18,589 nt of DNA, from NCBI GenBank assembly GCA_005880345.1, contig VBGE01000140.1:2876-21464 (forward strand), given 5' to 3'. Both the position numbers and the translations under genes were made by a program. Position 1 is the first letter of the stretch, and each line of letters opens with the position of its first letter. Source of the DNA: Chloroflexota bacterium. GTDB lineage: Bacteria; Chloroflexota; Dormibacteria; Dormibacterales; Dormibacteraceae. Below are positions 6,854 to 15,049 of this stretch, one piece after another. The notes under the pieces were generated by a model. That model was given only the letters and a program-made list of their open reading frames with translations, did no database searches and was not told the DNA's origin.

Positions 6854-7408
6854 ATGCAGGAACTTCAAGCGGCCCGACTTCCGGTGATGAAGTCGGACAT
6901 CCGGTTCGCAGGCTTCTGGCGGCGGGTGCTGGCGTACCTGGTCGATGCGACCGTCCTGTCCGGCGTGGGCGGAATTCTGTTCGGCGCGGTCTACGCATTC
7001 GCGCCGGACAGCCTTGACTCGCTCAGCTCACTCACCAACTTCCTACTGGTCACGGCCGTCATCGGATGGGCGTACTCCGCGTTGCTCGAGAGCTCGCCCG
7101 CCCAGGGGACCCTCGGCAAGCTGGCGATCGGCCTGTACGTGTCCGACATCCATGGCGACCCCATCACGTTCTTGAGGGCGTCCATCCGCTACTTGCTCAA
7201 GGTCTTCTCCTCGCTGTTCTGCTTCCTGGGGTGGGTCATGCCGGCGTTCACTCCGAGGAAGCAAGCGCTTCACGATCTGCTGGCCGGCACGCTCGTTTTG
7301 AGACGTTCGCACTATCTCGTATTCGGAACGGAGGCGCCCACTGAGCCCGGCGAGCACTGGGACGGGACCAGTTGGGTGGCGTCGATTCCACCACTGGAGA
7401 GGTCATAA
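6854..7408 (+). CDS. RDD-family membrane protein
   Basis: From ATG 6854 the protein has 184 residues. The RDD signature is clear: FAGFWRRVLAYLVDATVL with the Arg and Asp in the first membrane segment (about 24-48), further hydrophobic segments at about 60-80 and 110-132, and the closing KQALHDLLAGTLVLRR. The C-terminal HWDGTSWV resembles the short Trp-rich motif often found beside RDD domains in high-GC Gram-positives. The function of RDD proteins is mostly unknown; some are linked to ion or proton transport. The start is uncertain: ATG 6887 (173 residues, MKSDIRFAGFWRR) is equally natural for the family, and GTG 6722 is unlikely on codon use. The stop lies 3 nt before cpaB, so it is translated from the pilus operon and is its first gene. 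Confidence 0.85.
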   Translation: MQELQAARLPVMKSDIRFAGFWRRVLAYLVDATVLSGVGGILFGAVYAFAPDSLDSLSSLTNFLLVTAVIGWAYSALLESSPAQGTLGKLAIGLYVSDIHGDPITFLRASIRYLLKVFSSLFCFLGWVMPAFTPRKQALHDLLAGTLVLRRSHYLVFGTEAPTEPGEHWDGTSWVASIPPLERS

Positions 7409-7411
7409 GAC

Positions 7412-8224
7412 ATGGCAGCGATTGGTCAAACCAGGCCGCGGGTGACGCCCAACATCCGTACGCCTCTGTTCATCTTTGGAGTGGCGCTCGCGCTGGTTGC
7501 CTTCCTGGTCATGCTCGCCTTCGGGCTTCTCTTTGCCAATCGTGCGCAGGTAAGCACGCCGGTCAGGGTGGTGGTCGCCGCGCGCGACATCGATGCCCGT
7601 GAGCCGCTCACGGCGGACATGCTCACGACCACGAGCCTGCCGTCCACGGCCGCGCCTCCAAAGGCCTTCTTCAGGCTCGCGGACGTCACCGGTACGTCGG
7701 CCCTGGTCCAGATCTACAAAGGGCAGCCGATCACCGAGAACATCGTCGCGTCGAACCCGGACCAGGTGACGCCCTCGTCCTATCTACCTGTGCCCCAGGG
7801 TTTTGTCGCGATCACGATTCCCACCAGCGAGCAGCAGGGCGTCGCCGGATTCATCGCCCAGGGCGACTTCATCGATGTGATCGCGACCGTCAACACCCAG
7901 CTCTTCTCGCCGGCGAGCCCGCGCCAGGTGACGCGTACGGTCTTCACCAGCCTCTACGTGCTCAGGGTCGGCCCTCAGTCGGTCGTCCCCAGGCAAGGCC
8001 AGGCGCAGGGGCTGACCAGCAGCATCACCGTTTTGATGACCCTGTGCGACGCCCAGTACATGGACTGGCTCGCCCTCAACGGGACCCTCAAGTACGCCCT
8101 GCTCTCTTACCACGACTACGCAAAGGGGCAGCCGGCGGCCGATGCAAGCTGCCCGTCTACGGTCGCCCCCGGCCTGATCGGGCCGGCGCAGGTCCAGGCT
8201 CGTTACGACTTCCTGAAGGGGTAG
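7412..8224 (+). CDS. cpaB: CpaB/RcpC pilus assembly protein with SAF domain
   Basis: This 270-residue protein has a single N-terminal membrane anchor (about 18-42). A SAF domain (about 51-113, VRVVVAARDIDAREPLTADM and the later KGQPITENIV) follows, then the RcpC-type region beginning VPQGFVAITIPTSEQQGVAGFIAQGD. CpaB is an envelope component of Tad/Flp pili. In Gram-negatives it works with the secretin, and in single-membrane bacteria it probably helps the pilus cross the wall. GGAGAGG (7396-7402) lies 9 nt before the ATG, within the RDD gene's end. The gene ends just before a 7-codon ORF (ATG 8227) that bridges to the next gene. Confidence 0.9.
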   Translation: MAAIGQTRPRVTPNIRTPLFIFGVALALVAFLVMLAFGLLFANRAQVSTPVRVVVAARDIDAREPLTADMLTTTSLPSTAAPPKAFFRLADVTGTSALVQIYKGQPITENIVASNPDQVTPSSYLPVPQGFVAITIPTSEQQGVAGFIAQGDFIDVIATVNTQLFSPASPRQVTRTVFTSLYVLRVGPQSVVPRQGQAQGLTSSITVLMTLCDAQYMDWLALNGTLKYALLSYHDYAKGQPAADASCPSTVAPGLIGPAQVQARYDFLKG

Positions 8225-8249
8225 CCATGCAGACGAAGGTGGCGCGCTG

Positions 8250-9632
8250 ATGAGGCCGCGACAGCGGACAGGATGGGATTCGGGCGGCCCGGGACGCCCG
8301 GTCCTGGCATCCAACCTCAAGGAGCCGGCGCCCAAGCGCGCCGAGCGGCCATCGCCTTCGTTCAATGACATGGTTTCACGGCTCGCGGCGCTCGAGCAGG
8401 CGCCCATCTTCTTCTCCCTGCCCGACGCCCAGCTGCGGGCCCTGGCCCGGCGGCTACGGCGCGTGAAGATCGCCGCCGGCGAGCTGATCGCGTCCCAGGG
8501 CGAGCCCGGAGACACGATCTTCTTCATCGAGCGCGGCCGCTGTCGCGTGGTGATCGAGAAGCGGCCGAGCGTGGTCACCGTCGCGCTGCTTTCAGAGGGC
8601 GACTTCTTTGGCGAAAGCGCGACTCTTCGCAACCGGCCCCAGCAGGCATCGATCTACGCGCAGACCGAGTGCCATCTTCTGGCCCTGGACCGCCAGAGCC
8701 TGCACCTCGTCATGGCCGGACGCGAATGGGAGACCCTCGACGAGCTGAGGCGATTCGCCGACCAGCGATTCAACCTCTTCGCCGACACCAGTGTCCAGGC
8801 AGGGTGGGGTTTGCTGCTCGACGAGGCGAGCGTGATCGGCGTCTACTCGCCCAAAGGCGGCTCGGGCGGCACCTGCCTCTCGCTCAACCTCGTGGGAGCG
8901 CTCGCCCGCCGCTATCCCGGCGAGGTGCTTCTCCTCGACCTCGACTTCCCCTATTCCCACTCAGCTCTGCTCGCCGGCCTGATCCCGACCACGTGCCTGG
9001 CACGGACGGCATCGCTGCCCGAGGGGTCTTTCGACGATGTCTTGCTCAGCGCTGTCCTCTATCACGCCGGCGGACCGATGATCTTGCCTGGCGCGCTCCG
9101 GCCGGAAGAGGCCGACGAGGTAACGCCCGAGCTGATCACCCGCGCCATCGCGGTCCTTCGGAAGAGCTTCCGCTACATCGTCGTCGACCTCGGCGTCACG
9201 ATCACCGACGCCACGCTGGCTCTGTTCGATCTCACGCAGCATGTAGTCCTCGTCACGGCGCCGGAGCTGTCGGCCGCCAAGAGCGCAGCCGACGCGATCG
9301 AAATCCTCGGCCAGCTGGGAACTCCGCCCGATCGCCTGACGGTGGTGCTCAACCACCGGTCGATCAAGCCGGCGGTCACCAGGCCGGCCGTCGAGCGGCT
9401 GCTCAAGCGGCCGGTCGATATCGAGGTCGCGTTTGACGGGAGCAGGCCCGAGCAGGCCGCGGTCGACGGTGTCATCCTCAGCCTGACCAATCCCAAGAGC
9501 GAGGTCGCCAAAGGCAGCGAAGCGCTGGCCGAGTGGCTCGACTCGAAGCACGGAGGCCGCCGCGAGGAGCGCCCACGGGACCCCGCCCCCGCGGTCCAGG
9601 AAGAGCTGGTTCCTGCCTGGCGGGCGGATTGA
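8250..9632 (+). CDS. CRP-like cyclic-nucleotide-binding domain fused to CpaE/TadZ ATPase
   Basis: The 460-residue protein joins two modules. Residues about 45-165 form a cNMP-binding beta-barrel (IFFSLPDAQLRALARR, GEPGDTIFFIERG, GDFFGESATLRNRPQQAS) with no HTH after it. In typical domains the phosphate cassette reads FGE...PRxA[ST]; here Gln131 replaces the Arg, so classical cAMP/cGMP binding is doubtful. Residues about 193-435 form a ParA/MinD-like CpaE domain: VIGVYSPKGGSGGTCLSLNL (195-214), VLLLDLDF (226-233) and YIVVDLGVTITDA (309-321). The Walker A keeps the signature Lys202 but has Gly207 where the P-loop Lys should be, so ATP hydrolysis may be impaired. CpaE/TadZ positions the Tad machine at a cell site. 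The ATG overlaps the upstream mini-ORF stop (TGATG), with AAGGTGG as Shine-Dalgarno. The fusion suggests that a small molecule or partner gates pilus positioning. Confidence 0.88.
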   Translation: MRPRQRTGWDSGGPGRPVLASNLKEPAPKRAERPSPSFNDMVSRLAALEQAPIFFSLPDAQLRALARRLRRVKIAAGELIASQGEPGDTIFFIERGRCRVVIEKRPSVVTVALLSEGDFFGESATLRNRPQQASIYAQTECHLLALDRQSLHLVMAGREWETLDELRRFADQRFNLFADTSVQAGWGLLLDEASVIGVYSPKGGSGGTCLSLNLVGALARRYPGEVLLLDLDFPYSHSALLAGLIPTTCLARTASLPEGSFDDVLLSAVLYHAGGPMILPGALRPEEADEVTPELITRAIAVLRKSFRYIVVDLGVTITDATLALFDLTQHVVLVTAPELSAAKSAADAIEILGQLGTPPDRLTVVLNHRSIKPAVTRPAVERLLKRPVDIEVAFDGSRPEQAAVDGVILSLTNPKSEVAKGSEALAEWLDSKHGGRREERPRDPAPAVQEELVPAWRAD

Positions 9633-10528
9633 TGTCCTCCCGGTCACCGGTGGCCGTGTTGAAGCAGGCGGACGCCGGCATCCGGCGTGCGGCGCTTCGC
9701 CGCAAGCTGCAGGCGGTCACGACGCGCATGTCCCGGACCTTGACCGTCGATCTCGACCACGCCGGCGTCGACGTGGGCGAGGTGATCGAGCAGGTGACCG
9801 AAGGACTGCCGATGGAGAGCGCCGAGATGCAGCGGCTCGTTGCCGCATTCAAGGACTCAGGCGTGGCTGACCGCGTCATCGCTCGGCTCTCTGCCAAGAG
9901 CCCGGTGCAACGCGCCCGCAGCGCCAGGGTGATCGGGTCGCTCAGGATGTACGACGCGGTCTCGTGGCTGGCTGACCAGCTGCAGTCACGCGAGCGGAGC
10001 GTGTCCGATGCGGCCGCGCGCGCGCTGGGAAGGATTGGCGGCGCGCAGAGCGCCAACGCGCTGCAGCTGGCGATCCAGCGCAAAGGTCTGAGCCGGCGCC
10101 TGGTCACAGAGCTGGCCCGGGCGGCGCCCGACCTCTACCTCGAGCTCGCGCTTGGCGAGCAGCAGCGACCGGCCGTGAGGCCGGCCCTTGCAATCGCGGC
10201 GGGTTTGCGCAGGCGGCATACGGCCGTCGGTCCCTTGATCAGCCTCCTGCAGCGAGGCAGCCGCAGGGAGCGGGTGATCAGCTGCCGGGCCCTGGGGTGG
10301 ATCGGATCTCAGACCTCGATCCCGATCATCATCCTCGCGCTCGAGGACCGCGACTGGAAGATCCGGATGTCCGCGGCCAAGGCGCTGGGCGCTCTCCACG
10401 CCCATGCCGCAAGGCACGGCCTCAAGTACCTCCAGATCGACCGGAACGCTCGCGTGCGCAAGGCGGCCGGGCAAGCGCTGTACCAGCTCGATCACAGCCC
10501 GGTGGAGGATCGGCCTGATGGCGCTTAA
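9632..10528 (+). CDS. HEAT-repeat protein of the pilus operon
   Basis: ATG 9632 overlaps the previous stop (TGATG) and gives 298 residues. Sequence farther upstream in this frame runs inside the CpaE gene and is Arg/Pro-rich, so I exclude it. There is no signal peptide or membrane segment. From about residue 90 on there are helical pairs typical of HEAT/PBS-lyase repeats: RARSARVIGSLRMYDAVSWL, SVSDAAARALGRIGG, RERVISCRALGWIGSQTSIP, DWKIRMSAAKALGAL and RNARVRKAAGQALYQL. The N-terminal 80 residues are helical and unassigned. HEAT proteins are protein-binding scaffolds. Position between CpaE and CpaF suggests a cytoplasmic adaptor between the positioning protein and the motor, but that is inference. 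It is not a standard Tad component. The gene's last 11 nt overlap the start of cpaF. Confidence 0.85.
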   Translation: MSSRSPVAVLKQADAGIRRAALRRKLQAVTTRMSRTLTVDLDHAGVDVGEVIEQVTEGLPMESAEMQRLVAAFKDSGVADRVIARLSAKSPVQRARSARVIGSLRMYDAVSWLADQLQSRERSVSDAAARALGRIGGAQSANALQLAIQRKGLSRRLVTELARAAPDLYLELALGEQQRPAVRPALAIAAGLRRRHTAVGPLISLLQRGSRRERVISCRALGWIGSQTSIPIIILALEDRDWKIRMSAAKALGALHAHAARHGLKYLQIDRNARVRKAAGQALYQLDHSPVEDRPDGA

Positions 10529-11960
10529 GGACAGGCTGGAAGCACGGCGTCATCCTGGTCCCGGCGATGTCACCTCCGACCGCGCACTGAGCGTGATCGA
10601 CGGTGCGCGGGAGGAGCCGAAACGCGATCCCCAGCCGGCGTCGCCAGCCGACGACGTGGTCCAGAAATCAGGGCTTTCGGCCACGCTGGCGACAGCCAAG
10701 GCCGCGATTCACGCGATGCTCGTCGAAAGGCACGCCGACGAGATCGATATCACGGACCGGCAGGGAGTCCGAACGCGGATTGCCAGCCTGGCCGAGGAGC
10801 ACGTGAAGAGCGCCGGCATAGCTCTGAACCGGCTCGACTACGGTCACCTGGTCGACGCGCTCCTCGACGAGGTGCTCGGACTCGGTCCACTCCAGGCCCT
10901 GCTGGAGGACGCGGTGACGACCGAGATCATGGTCAACCACCCGCAGCAGATCTACGTCGAGCGCGCCGGCCGCGTCACCTTGAGCCCGGTCGTCTTCGAG
11001 AGCGCGGCGCAGATGCGCCAGGTCATCGACCGGATCGTGAGCACAGTGGGCCGGCGGGTCGACGAGAGCTCGCCGATGTGCGATGCACGACTGCGCGACG
11101 GCTCTCGAGTCAACGTCGTCCTTCCGCCGCTGGCCATCGACGGCCCGTGCCTCACGATCCGGAAGTTTTCGCGGGACAAGCTTGGGCCGGCCGACCTCTT
11201 GAAGGTGGGCAGCGCCACCCAGGACATGATGCAGTTCCTGCGGGCGGCGGTCCACAGCCGGTTGAGCATCCTGGTCTCCGGCGGGACCTCTTCGGGCAAG
11301 ACGACGCTGCTGAACATCCTGTCCAGCTTCATTCCCGCCGACGAGCGCATCGTCACCATCGAAGACTCCGCGGAGCTCCAGCTTCGTCAAACACACGTCA
11401 TACGGCTGGAGTCGAGGCCGCCGAACGTCGAGGGCAAAGGCGTCATCGAGATCCGCGATCTCGTGCGCAACGCACTGCGAATGCGTCCCGACCGGATCAT
11501 CGTCGGCGAGTGCCGCGGCGGCGAGACCCTGGACATGCTGCAGGCCATGAACACCGGGCACGAGGGCTCGATGAGCACCATCCACGCCAACACTCCCTAC
11601 GATGCATTCAGCCGGCTCGAGACGATGGTTCTGATGGCCGGCGCGGATCTGCCGGCTCGCGCGATCCAGAAGCAGATCGCGTCCGCGATCGACATCGTGG
11701 TCCAGGCAGAGCGCGTGCGCGGCGGGGCGCGCAAGATCGTCAGCGTCGCCGAGGTCACCGGTCTGGAGAACGACGAGACTCAGTTTCAAGAGCTGTTCCG
11801 TTTCCAGCAGACGGGCATCGATGCGGAGGGCAACGCCACCGGCTTCCACTCCGCCACCGGCAATCACTCCATCCACATGGATCACTTCGCGGAGCGGGGC
11901 GAATCTGTGCTTCTGAGCGTATTCAACCCGGCTGCCGCGTCCGCACCGGGGAGAAGCTGA
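10518..11960 (+). CDS. cpaF: CpaF/TadA secretion motor ATPase (first copy)
   Basis: From ATG 10518, with GGAGG at 10504-10508, the protein has 480 residues. An extended N-terminal part (1-110) precedes the N-terminal CpaF domain ([28 protein letters not shown]). The ATPase core has GGTSSGKT (Walker A, 255-262), the Asp box VTIEDSAEL (279-287), Walker B in [14 protein letters not shown] (324-336) and the His box [12 protein letters not shown] (348-359). All catalytic motifs are intact. This hexameric cytoplasmic ATPase drives assembly of Tad/Flp pili together with TadB and TadC. It overlaps the HEAT gene by 11 nt and is 1 nt from tadB. A shorter paralogue lies at 17134-18252 in the same operon. 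Confidence 0.96.
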   Translation: MALKDRLEARRHPGPGDVTSDRALSVIDGAREEPKRDPQPASPADDVVQKSGLSATLATAKAAIHAMLVERHADEIDITDRQGVRTRIASLAEEHVKSAGIALNRLDYGHLVDALLDEVLGLGPLQALLEDAVTTEIMVNHPQQIYVERAGRVTLSPVVFESAAQMRQVIDRIVSTVGRRVDESSPMCDARLRDGSRVNVVLPPLAIDGPCLTIRKFSRDKLGPADLLKVGSATQDMMQFLRAAVHSRLSILVSGGTSSGKTTLLNILSSFIPADERIVTIEDSAELQLRQTHVIRLESRPPNVEGKGVIEIRDLVRNALRMRPDRIIVGECRGGETLDMLQAMNTGHEGSMSTIHANTPYDAFSRLETMVLMAGADLPARAIQKQIASAIDIVVQAERVRGGARKIVSVAEVTGLENDETQFQELFRFQQTGIDAEGNATGFHSATGNHSIHMDHFAERGESVLLSVFNPAAASAPGRS

Positions 11961-11961
11961 G

Positions 11962-12912
11962 ATGGGCGGCATCTTTCTCATCTCCGGCATCGCCGCGTTG
12001 GGCGTGCTGCTGGCCGGGATCGCGGTCGCGATTCCAGCAGCCCGTACTGTCAAAGACAGGCCTCGATGGGAAAGCGGCGTCGCGCTGCAGCCCGCCTCAC
12101 TGCGCGACCGCATCAACCAGCCGTTCCAGGCGCTGGCCGAGCGCAACAATCGCCAGCACCGCCTCAACGGCGGCCTCTCGCTGGCCGAGAACCTGGCGCG
12201 AGCCGACCTCAAGCTCCGTGCGTCGGAGTTCGTGATGATCCAGGTGGGGTTCCTCGTCGTCGGGGCTCTTCTGGCGCTGTGGCGATTCGGTTTCGCGCCG
12301 CAGTTCGTCCTGGCTGGAGTCATCGCCTACCTGGTCCCGATGCGCTACCTCAAGTGGCGCCAGGGCCGGCGGCTCAAGGCGTTCAACTCGCGCCTTCCCG
12401 ACACCCTGAGCCTCCTGTCGAACGCAATCAAGGCAGGCCTTTCGCTGCCCCAGGCCCTGGAGGCGGTCGCCCAGAACGCGTCACCGCCGATCTCGGACGA
12501 GCTGGCTCGTGTCCTCAGGGAAACGAAGCTGGGAAGCTCGACCCCGGCGGCTCTGGCGAGCATGGTCCGCCGAGTCGGCAGCGAAGACCTGGACCTGATC
12601 GTCACCGCGATCTCGATCCAGGCCACGGTCGGCGGCAACCTGGCGCGGATCCTCGATGGGATCTCGCACACGATCCGCCAGAGGATCCAGATCAAGTCGC
12701 AGATAGGGGCCATGACCGCGCAGATGAGGGCTTCGGGATGGATCATCACCCTCCTGCCTTTCATCGTCGCGGCCGTTCTCAACATCATCACACCGACTTA
12801 TTTCCGGGTCATGTTCACCGAGCCCGCCGGGCGCGTGCTGCTTGGCCTGGCGGGGATTTCCATCTTCATCGGGAACGTGTTCGTGCGGCGAATCACGAGC
12901 TTCAAGGTGTAG
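11962..12912 (+). CDS. tadB: TadB inner-membrane platform protein
   Basis: This 316-residue protein has an N-terminal membrane helix (about 3-26), two more at about 90-128, and a T2SSF domain beginning FNSRLPDTLSLLSNAIKAGL (141-160), continuing through LGSSTPAALASMVRRVGSEDLDL (190-212), and ending in two hydrophobic helices (about 259-308). TadB and TadC form the membrane base that couples the CpaF motor to pilin polymerisation. GGGGAG (11948-11953) lies 8 nt before the ATG, and the gene is 1 nt from the cpaF stop and 2 nt from tadC, so translation is probably coupled. Confidence 0.95.
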   Translation: MGGIFLISGIAALGVLLAGIAVAIPAARTVKDRPRWESGVALQPASLRDRINQPFQALAERNNRQHRLNGGLSLAENLARADLKLRASEFVMIQVGFLVVGALLALWRFGFAPQFVLAGVIAYLVPMRYLKWRQGRRLKAFNSRLPDTLSLLSNAIKAGLSLPQALEAVAQNASPPISDELARVLRETKLGSSTPAALASMVRRVGSEDLDLIVTAISIQATVGGNLARILDGISHTIRQRIQIKSQIGAMTAQMRASGWIITLLPFIVAAVLNIITPTYFRVMFTEPAGRVLLGLAGISIFIGNVFVRRITSFKV

Positions 12913-12914
12913 CG

Positions 12915-13850
12915 ATGGCAGCCCTATACGTCGCGATCTTGATGGGAGTGGTCGCCGCGGTCGGTGTGTTCGCGACCGTGTGGAGCGTGATGCCGCAACC
13001 GCCGACCAACGCCGATCTGGTCGAGGGGCGGCTGCGCGTATACGAGACCGGCTTGCCCATGACCGTCACGGAGATCGAGCTTCGACAGCCGTTCGGGGAA
13101 CGCGTCGTGCGGCCGGCCATCAGACGGCTGGGCGAGCTCCTGGAGCAGACGATGCCCGAGAAAGCCCGGCAGCAGATACAGGTGACGCTGCAGATCGCGG
13201 GTCGTCCCGGCGGCATGGGCGCCGGCGATTTCATTGCCGTGCGCTACGTGTTGACAGGCGCTCTCTGCATTCTCGGCATCCTGATCGGCGCCCTCAGCCA
13301 GAACCGAATCACTCTCGCGGTCGGGGCCGCCGTCGGCGCCATCGTCGGCCTTTACGCTCCGATGTTCTGGCTCCGCAGGCGGCTGAAGAAGCGGCGCTCG
13401 GAGATCCGGTCCGACCTCCCCGACGTGATCGATGTGCTGGTCGTCTGCGTGGAGGCAGGACTGACCTTCGAGGCCGCGGTCGAGAAGATGGTGGAGAAAT
13501 ACGACCACGCGCTCGCCAACGAGTTCGGGCGGGTCATGCAGGAGGTCCGGCTGGGCAGGCCTCGGCTCGAGGCTCTGAACGACATGGGGAAGAGGATCGG
13601 CGTCGAAGAGCTGAACAACTTCGTGCAGGCGATCATCCAGTCGGAGCAGCTCGGATCCGGCATCGGCCGCATCCTGCGCATTCAGTCAGACGAGATGCGG
13701 CTCAATCGCCTGGTGAGTGCGCAGGAGCGTGGGGCGCGCGCCTCGCTGAAGATGCTGCTCCCGATGCTCGGCTGCATCTTCCCGACCCTATGGGTCATCC
13801 TCCTCGGCCCCGCCGCTCTGCTCGCCATGCGTTTGCTTAGGGGAGGCTGA
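12915..13850 (+). CDS. tadC: TadC inner-membrane platform protein
   Basis: ATG 12915 starts a 311-residue protein 2 nt after the tadB stop. In-frame sequence upstream runs through tadB in another frame and is not protein-like. It has membrane helices at about 3-24, 110-126, 132-152 and 280-305. The T2SSF domain begins RSDLPDVIDVLVVCVEAGLT (165-184) and continues through FGRVMQEVRLGRPRLEALNDMG and the SEQLGSGIGRILR segment (243-255), which is characteristic of TadC. It is the partner of TadB in the pilus membrane platform. Confidence 0.95.
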   Translation: MAALYVAILMGVVAAVGVFATVWSVMPQPPTNADLVEGRLRVYETGLPMTVTEIELRQPFGERVVRPAIRRLGELLEQTMPEKARQQIQVTLQIAGRPGGMGAGDFIAVRYVLTGALCILGILIGALSQNRITLAVGAAVGAIVGLYAPMFWLRRRLKKRRSEIRSDLPDVIDVLVVCVEAGLTFEAAVEKMVEKYDHALANEFGRVMQEVRLGRPRLEALNDMGKRIGVEELNNFVQAIIQSEQLGSGIGRILRIQSDEMRLNRLVSAQERGARASLKMLLPMLGCIFPTLWVILLGPAALLAMRLLRGG

Positions 13851-13853
13851 GGG

Positions 13854-14492
13854 ATGCGTCGGCAACGCGGCCAGTCCTCTGTCGAGTTTGGAGCGTCGGC
13901 CATCGTCCTCTTCCTTCTGTTGTTCGGCCTTATCGACCTCGGCCGAGTCTTCTACTTCGACGTCGGCCTGACCGGCGCGACGCGCGAGGGAGCGCGACAG
14001 GCCAGCTGGTTTGTCTTGCCTGGCGCCGGAGGCGGATCCGGTACGAATCCGAGCCTCTACGACGACGATGGCTGGGCGCAGGACCCCTGCCCGTATGAGC
14101 CCAACGGCAATCCGACGGGGGATCCGAACACGTATCCCGGCATCAAGCAGTCGGTCGACTGCAACCTGAACAAGTACCACCTGCCGTCGTCCGTCCTGCA
14201 AAACCCCGCCACGACCTGCCCTACTTCTGTGGACGGAAATGTCGCTTACAACCCTCCGTATGTGGACTCGACATATCCGGCGGCGGTCAACCAGCCTCTC
14301 CTGTTCATCTGCTACGCAAACACGCCGGGCCTGGACCTGACCGTCGCCCCGACCGACGACTCCTACAAGGGCCGGGACGTGAATGTGATCCTCGTCATGA
14401 ACTTCGGCTACGCCGGGGGGTTTCTGCCCAACATGCTGGGCACCTCCCTTCACATAGTCGCCAACACCCACATGGTGGTCGGGAGCTACTGA
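13854..14492 (+). CDS. TadE-like pseudopilin (first)
   Basis: This 212-residue protein begins with a prepilin-like signal. RRQRG is followed by QSSVEF, giving Gly6 at -1, Glu11 at +5 and Phe12 at +6, then a hydrophobic helix (ASAIVLFLLLFGLIDLGRVF) and GATREGARQAS. This is the TadE pattern. It should be cut by a CpaA/TadV-type prepilin peptidase, which is not encoded in view. The long extracytoplasmic part is rich in Asp, Asn, Pro and Gly and has four spaced Cys (DPCPYE, VDCNLN, TTCPTS, FICYAN), suggesting disulphides outside the cell. A GGGGAGG sits just upstream, inside the end of tadC, which stops 3 nt before. It is longer than many TadE proteins. Confidence 0.85.
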   Translation: MRRQRGQSSVEFGASAIVLFLLLFGLIDLGRVFYFDVGLTGATREGARQASWFVLPGAGGGSGTNPSLYDDDGWAQDPCPYEPNGNPTGDPNTYPGIKQSVDCNLNKYHLPSSVLQNPATTCPTSVDGNVAYNPPYVDSTYPAAVNQPLLFICYANTPGLDLTVAPTDDSYKGRDVNVILVMNFGYAGGFLPNMLGTSLHIVANTHMVVGSY

Positions 14493-14493
14493 C

Positions 14494-15048
14494 ATGGGTT
14501 CTTCAAGGATCGATGGCCAGCGCTCCCAGGCGATCGTCGAGTTCGCGATCATCGCTCCGATTCTGCTGCTGCTGATCTTCGGCGTCGTCGATTTCGGTCG
14601 CGTGATCTACGTCTACGCCACGATCAACCAGGCGGTGAACGAGGGCGCACGATCAGCGATCCGTGCCTCCGCGCTGCTGCCCACAAACACCGACGTGGAG
14701 AACTCGGTCAAACAGCACGCGATTGACGTCTCGCTGGCCAACCCATGCCCGAACGGACCGATCGTGACGAACACAACCCCACCTGCCAACCAGGGCTGGG
14801 TCTACATCACGGAGCCTGACGCTCCGTCGGCGGTCGAATCGCTGGCGCCCTCCCTCGAGAACGCACCAGGCGGGCAGATGTGGGCCAACGCGACAATCTC
14901 CTGCAGCGCGACGAACCCAGCGCATGACCACGCGCCGCTGCAGGTGACGATTCGTTACAACTTCGTACCTTTCACGCCGCTGATCCAGCAGGTCACGGCG
15001 AACCACATCATCATCAGCGCCTCGGCGACCTACAAGACCGAGTACTGA
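14494..15048 (+). CDS. TadE/TadF-like pseudopilin (second)
   Basis: The 184-residue protein starts 1 nt after the first pseudopilin. Its N-terminus reads QRS then QAIVEFAIIAPILLLLIFGV, with Glu16 at +5 but Ser11 rather than Gly at the -1 cleavage position. TINQAVNEGARSAIRAS follows the membrane helix, as in TadE. The remainder is a small extracytoplasmic domain ending in LIQQVTANHIIISASATYKT, a typical TadE/F end. It is probably a minor pseudopilin partner of the preceding gene product. The Ser at -1 may alter or slow processing. Confidence 0.85.
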   Translation: MGSSRIDGQRSQAIVEFAIIAPILLLLIFGVVDFGRVIYVYATINQAVNEGARSAIRASALLPTNTDVENSVKQHAIDVSLANPCPNGPIVTNTTPPANQGWVYITEPDAPSAVESLAPSLENAPGGQMWANATISCSATNPAHDHAPLQVTIRYNFVPFTPLIQQVTANHIIISASATYKTEY

Positions 15049-15049
15049 T

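Noticed and set aside
9533..9631. Upstream extension of the HEAT protein
   Set aside because: This stretch lies inside the CpaE gene in another frame and is Arg/Pro-rich. ATG 9632 overlaps the CpaE stop as TGATG, a typical operon junction.
12066..12914. Long extension of TadC through the tadB gene
   Set aside because: The reading is Arg/Pro-rich shadow sequence of tadB, while TadC homology starts at ATG 12915.
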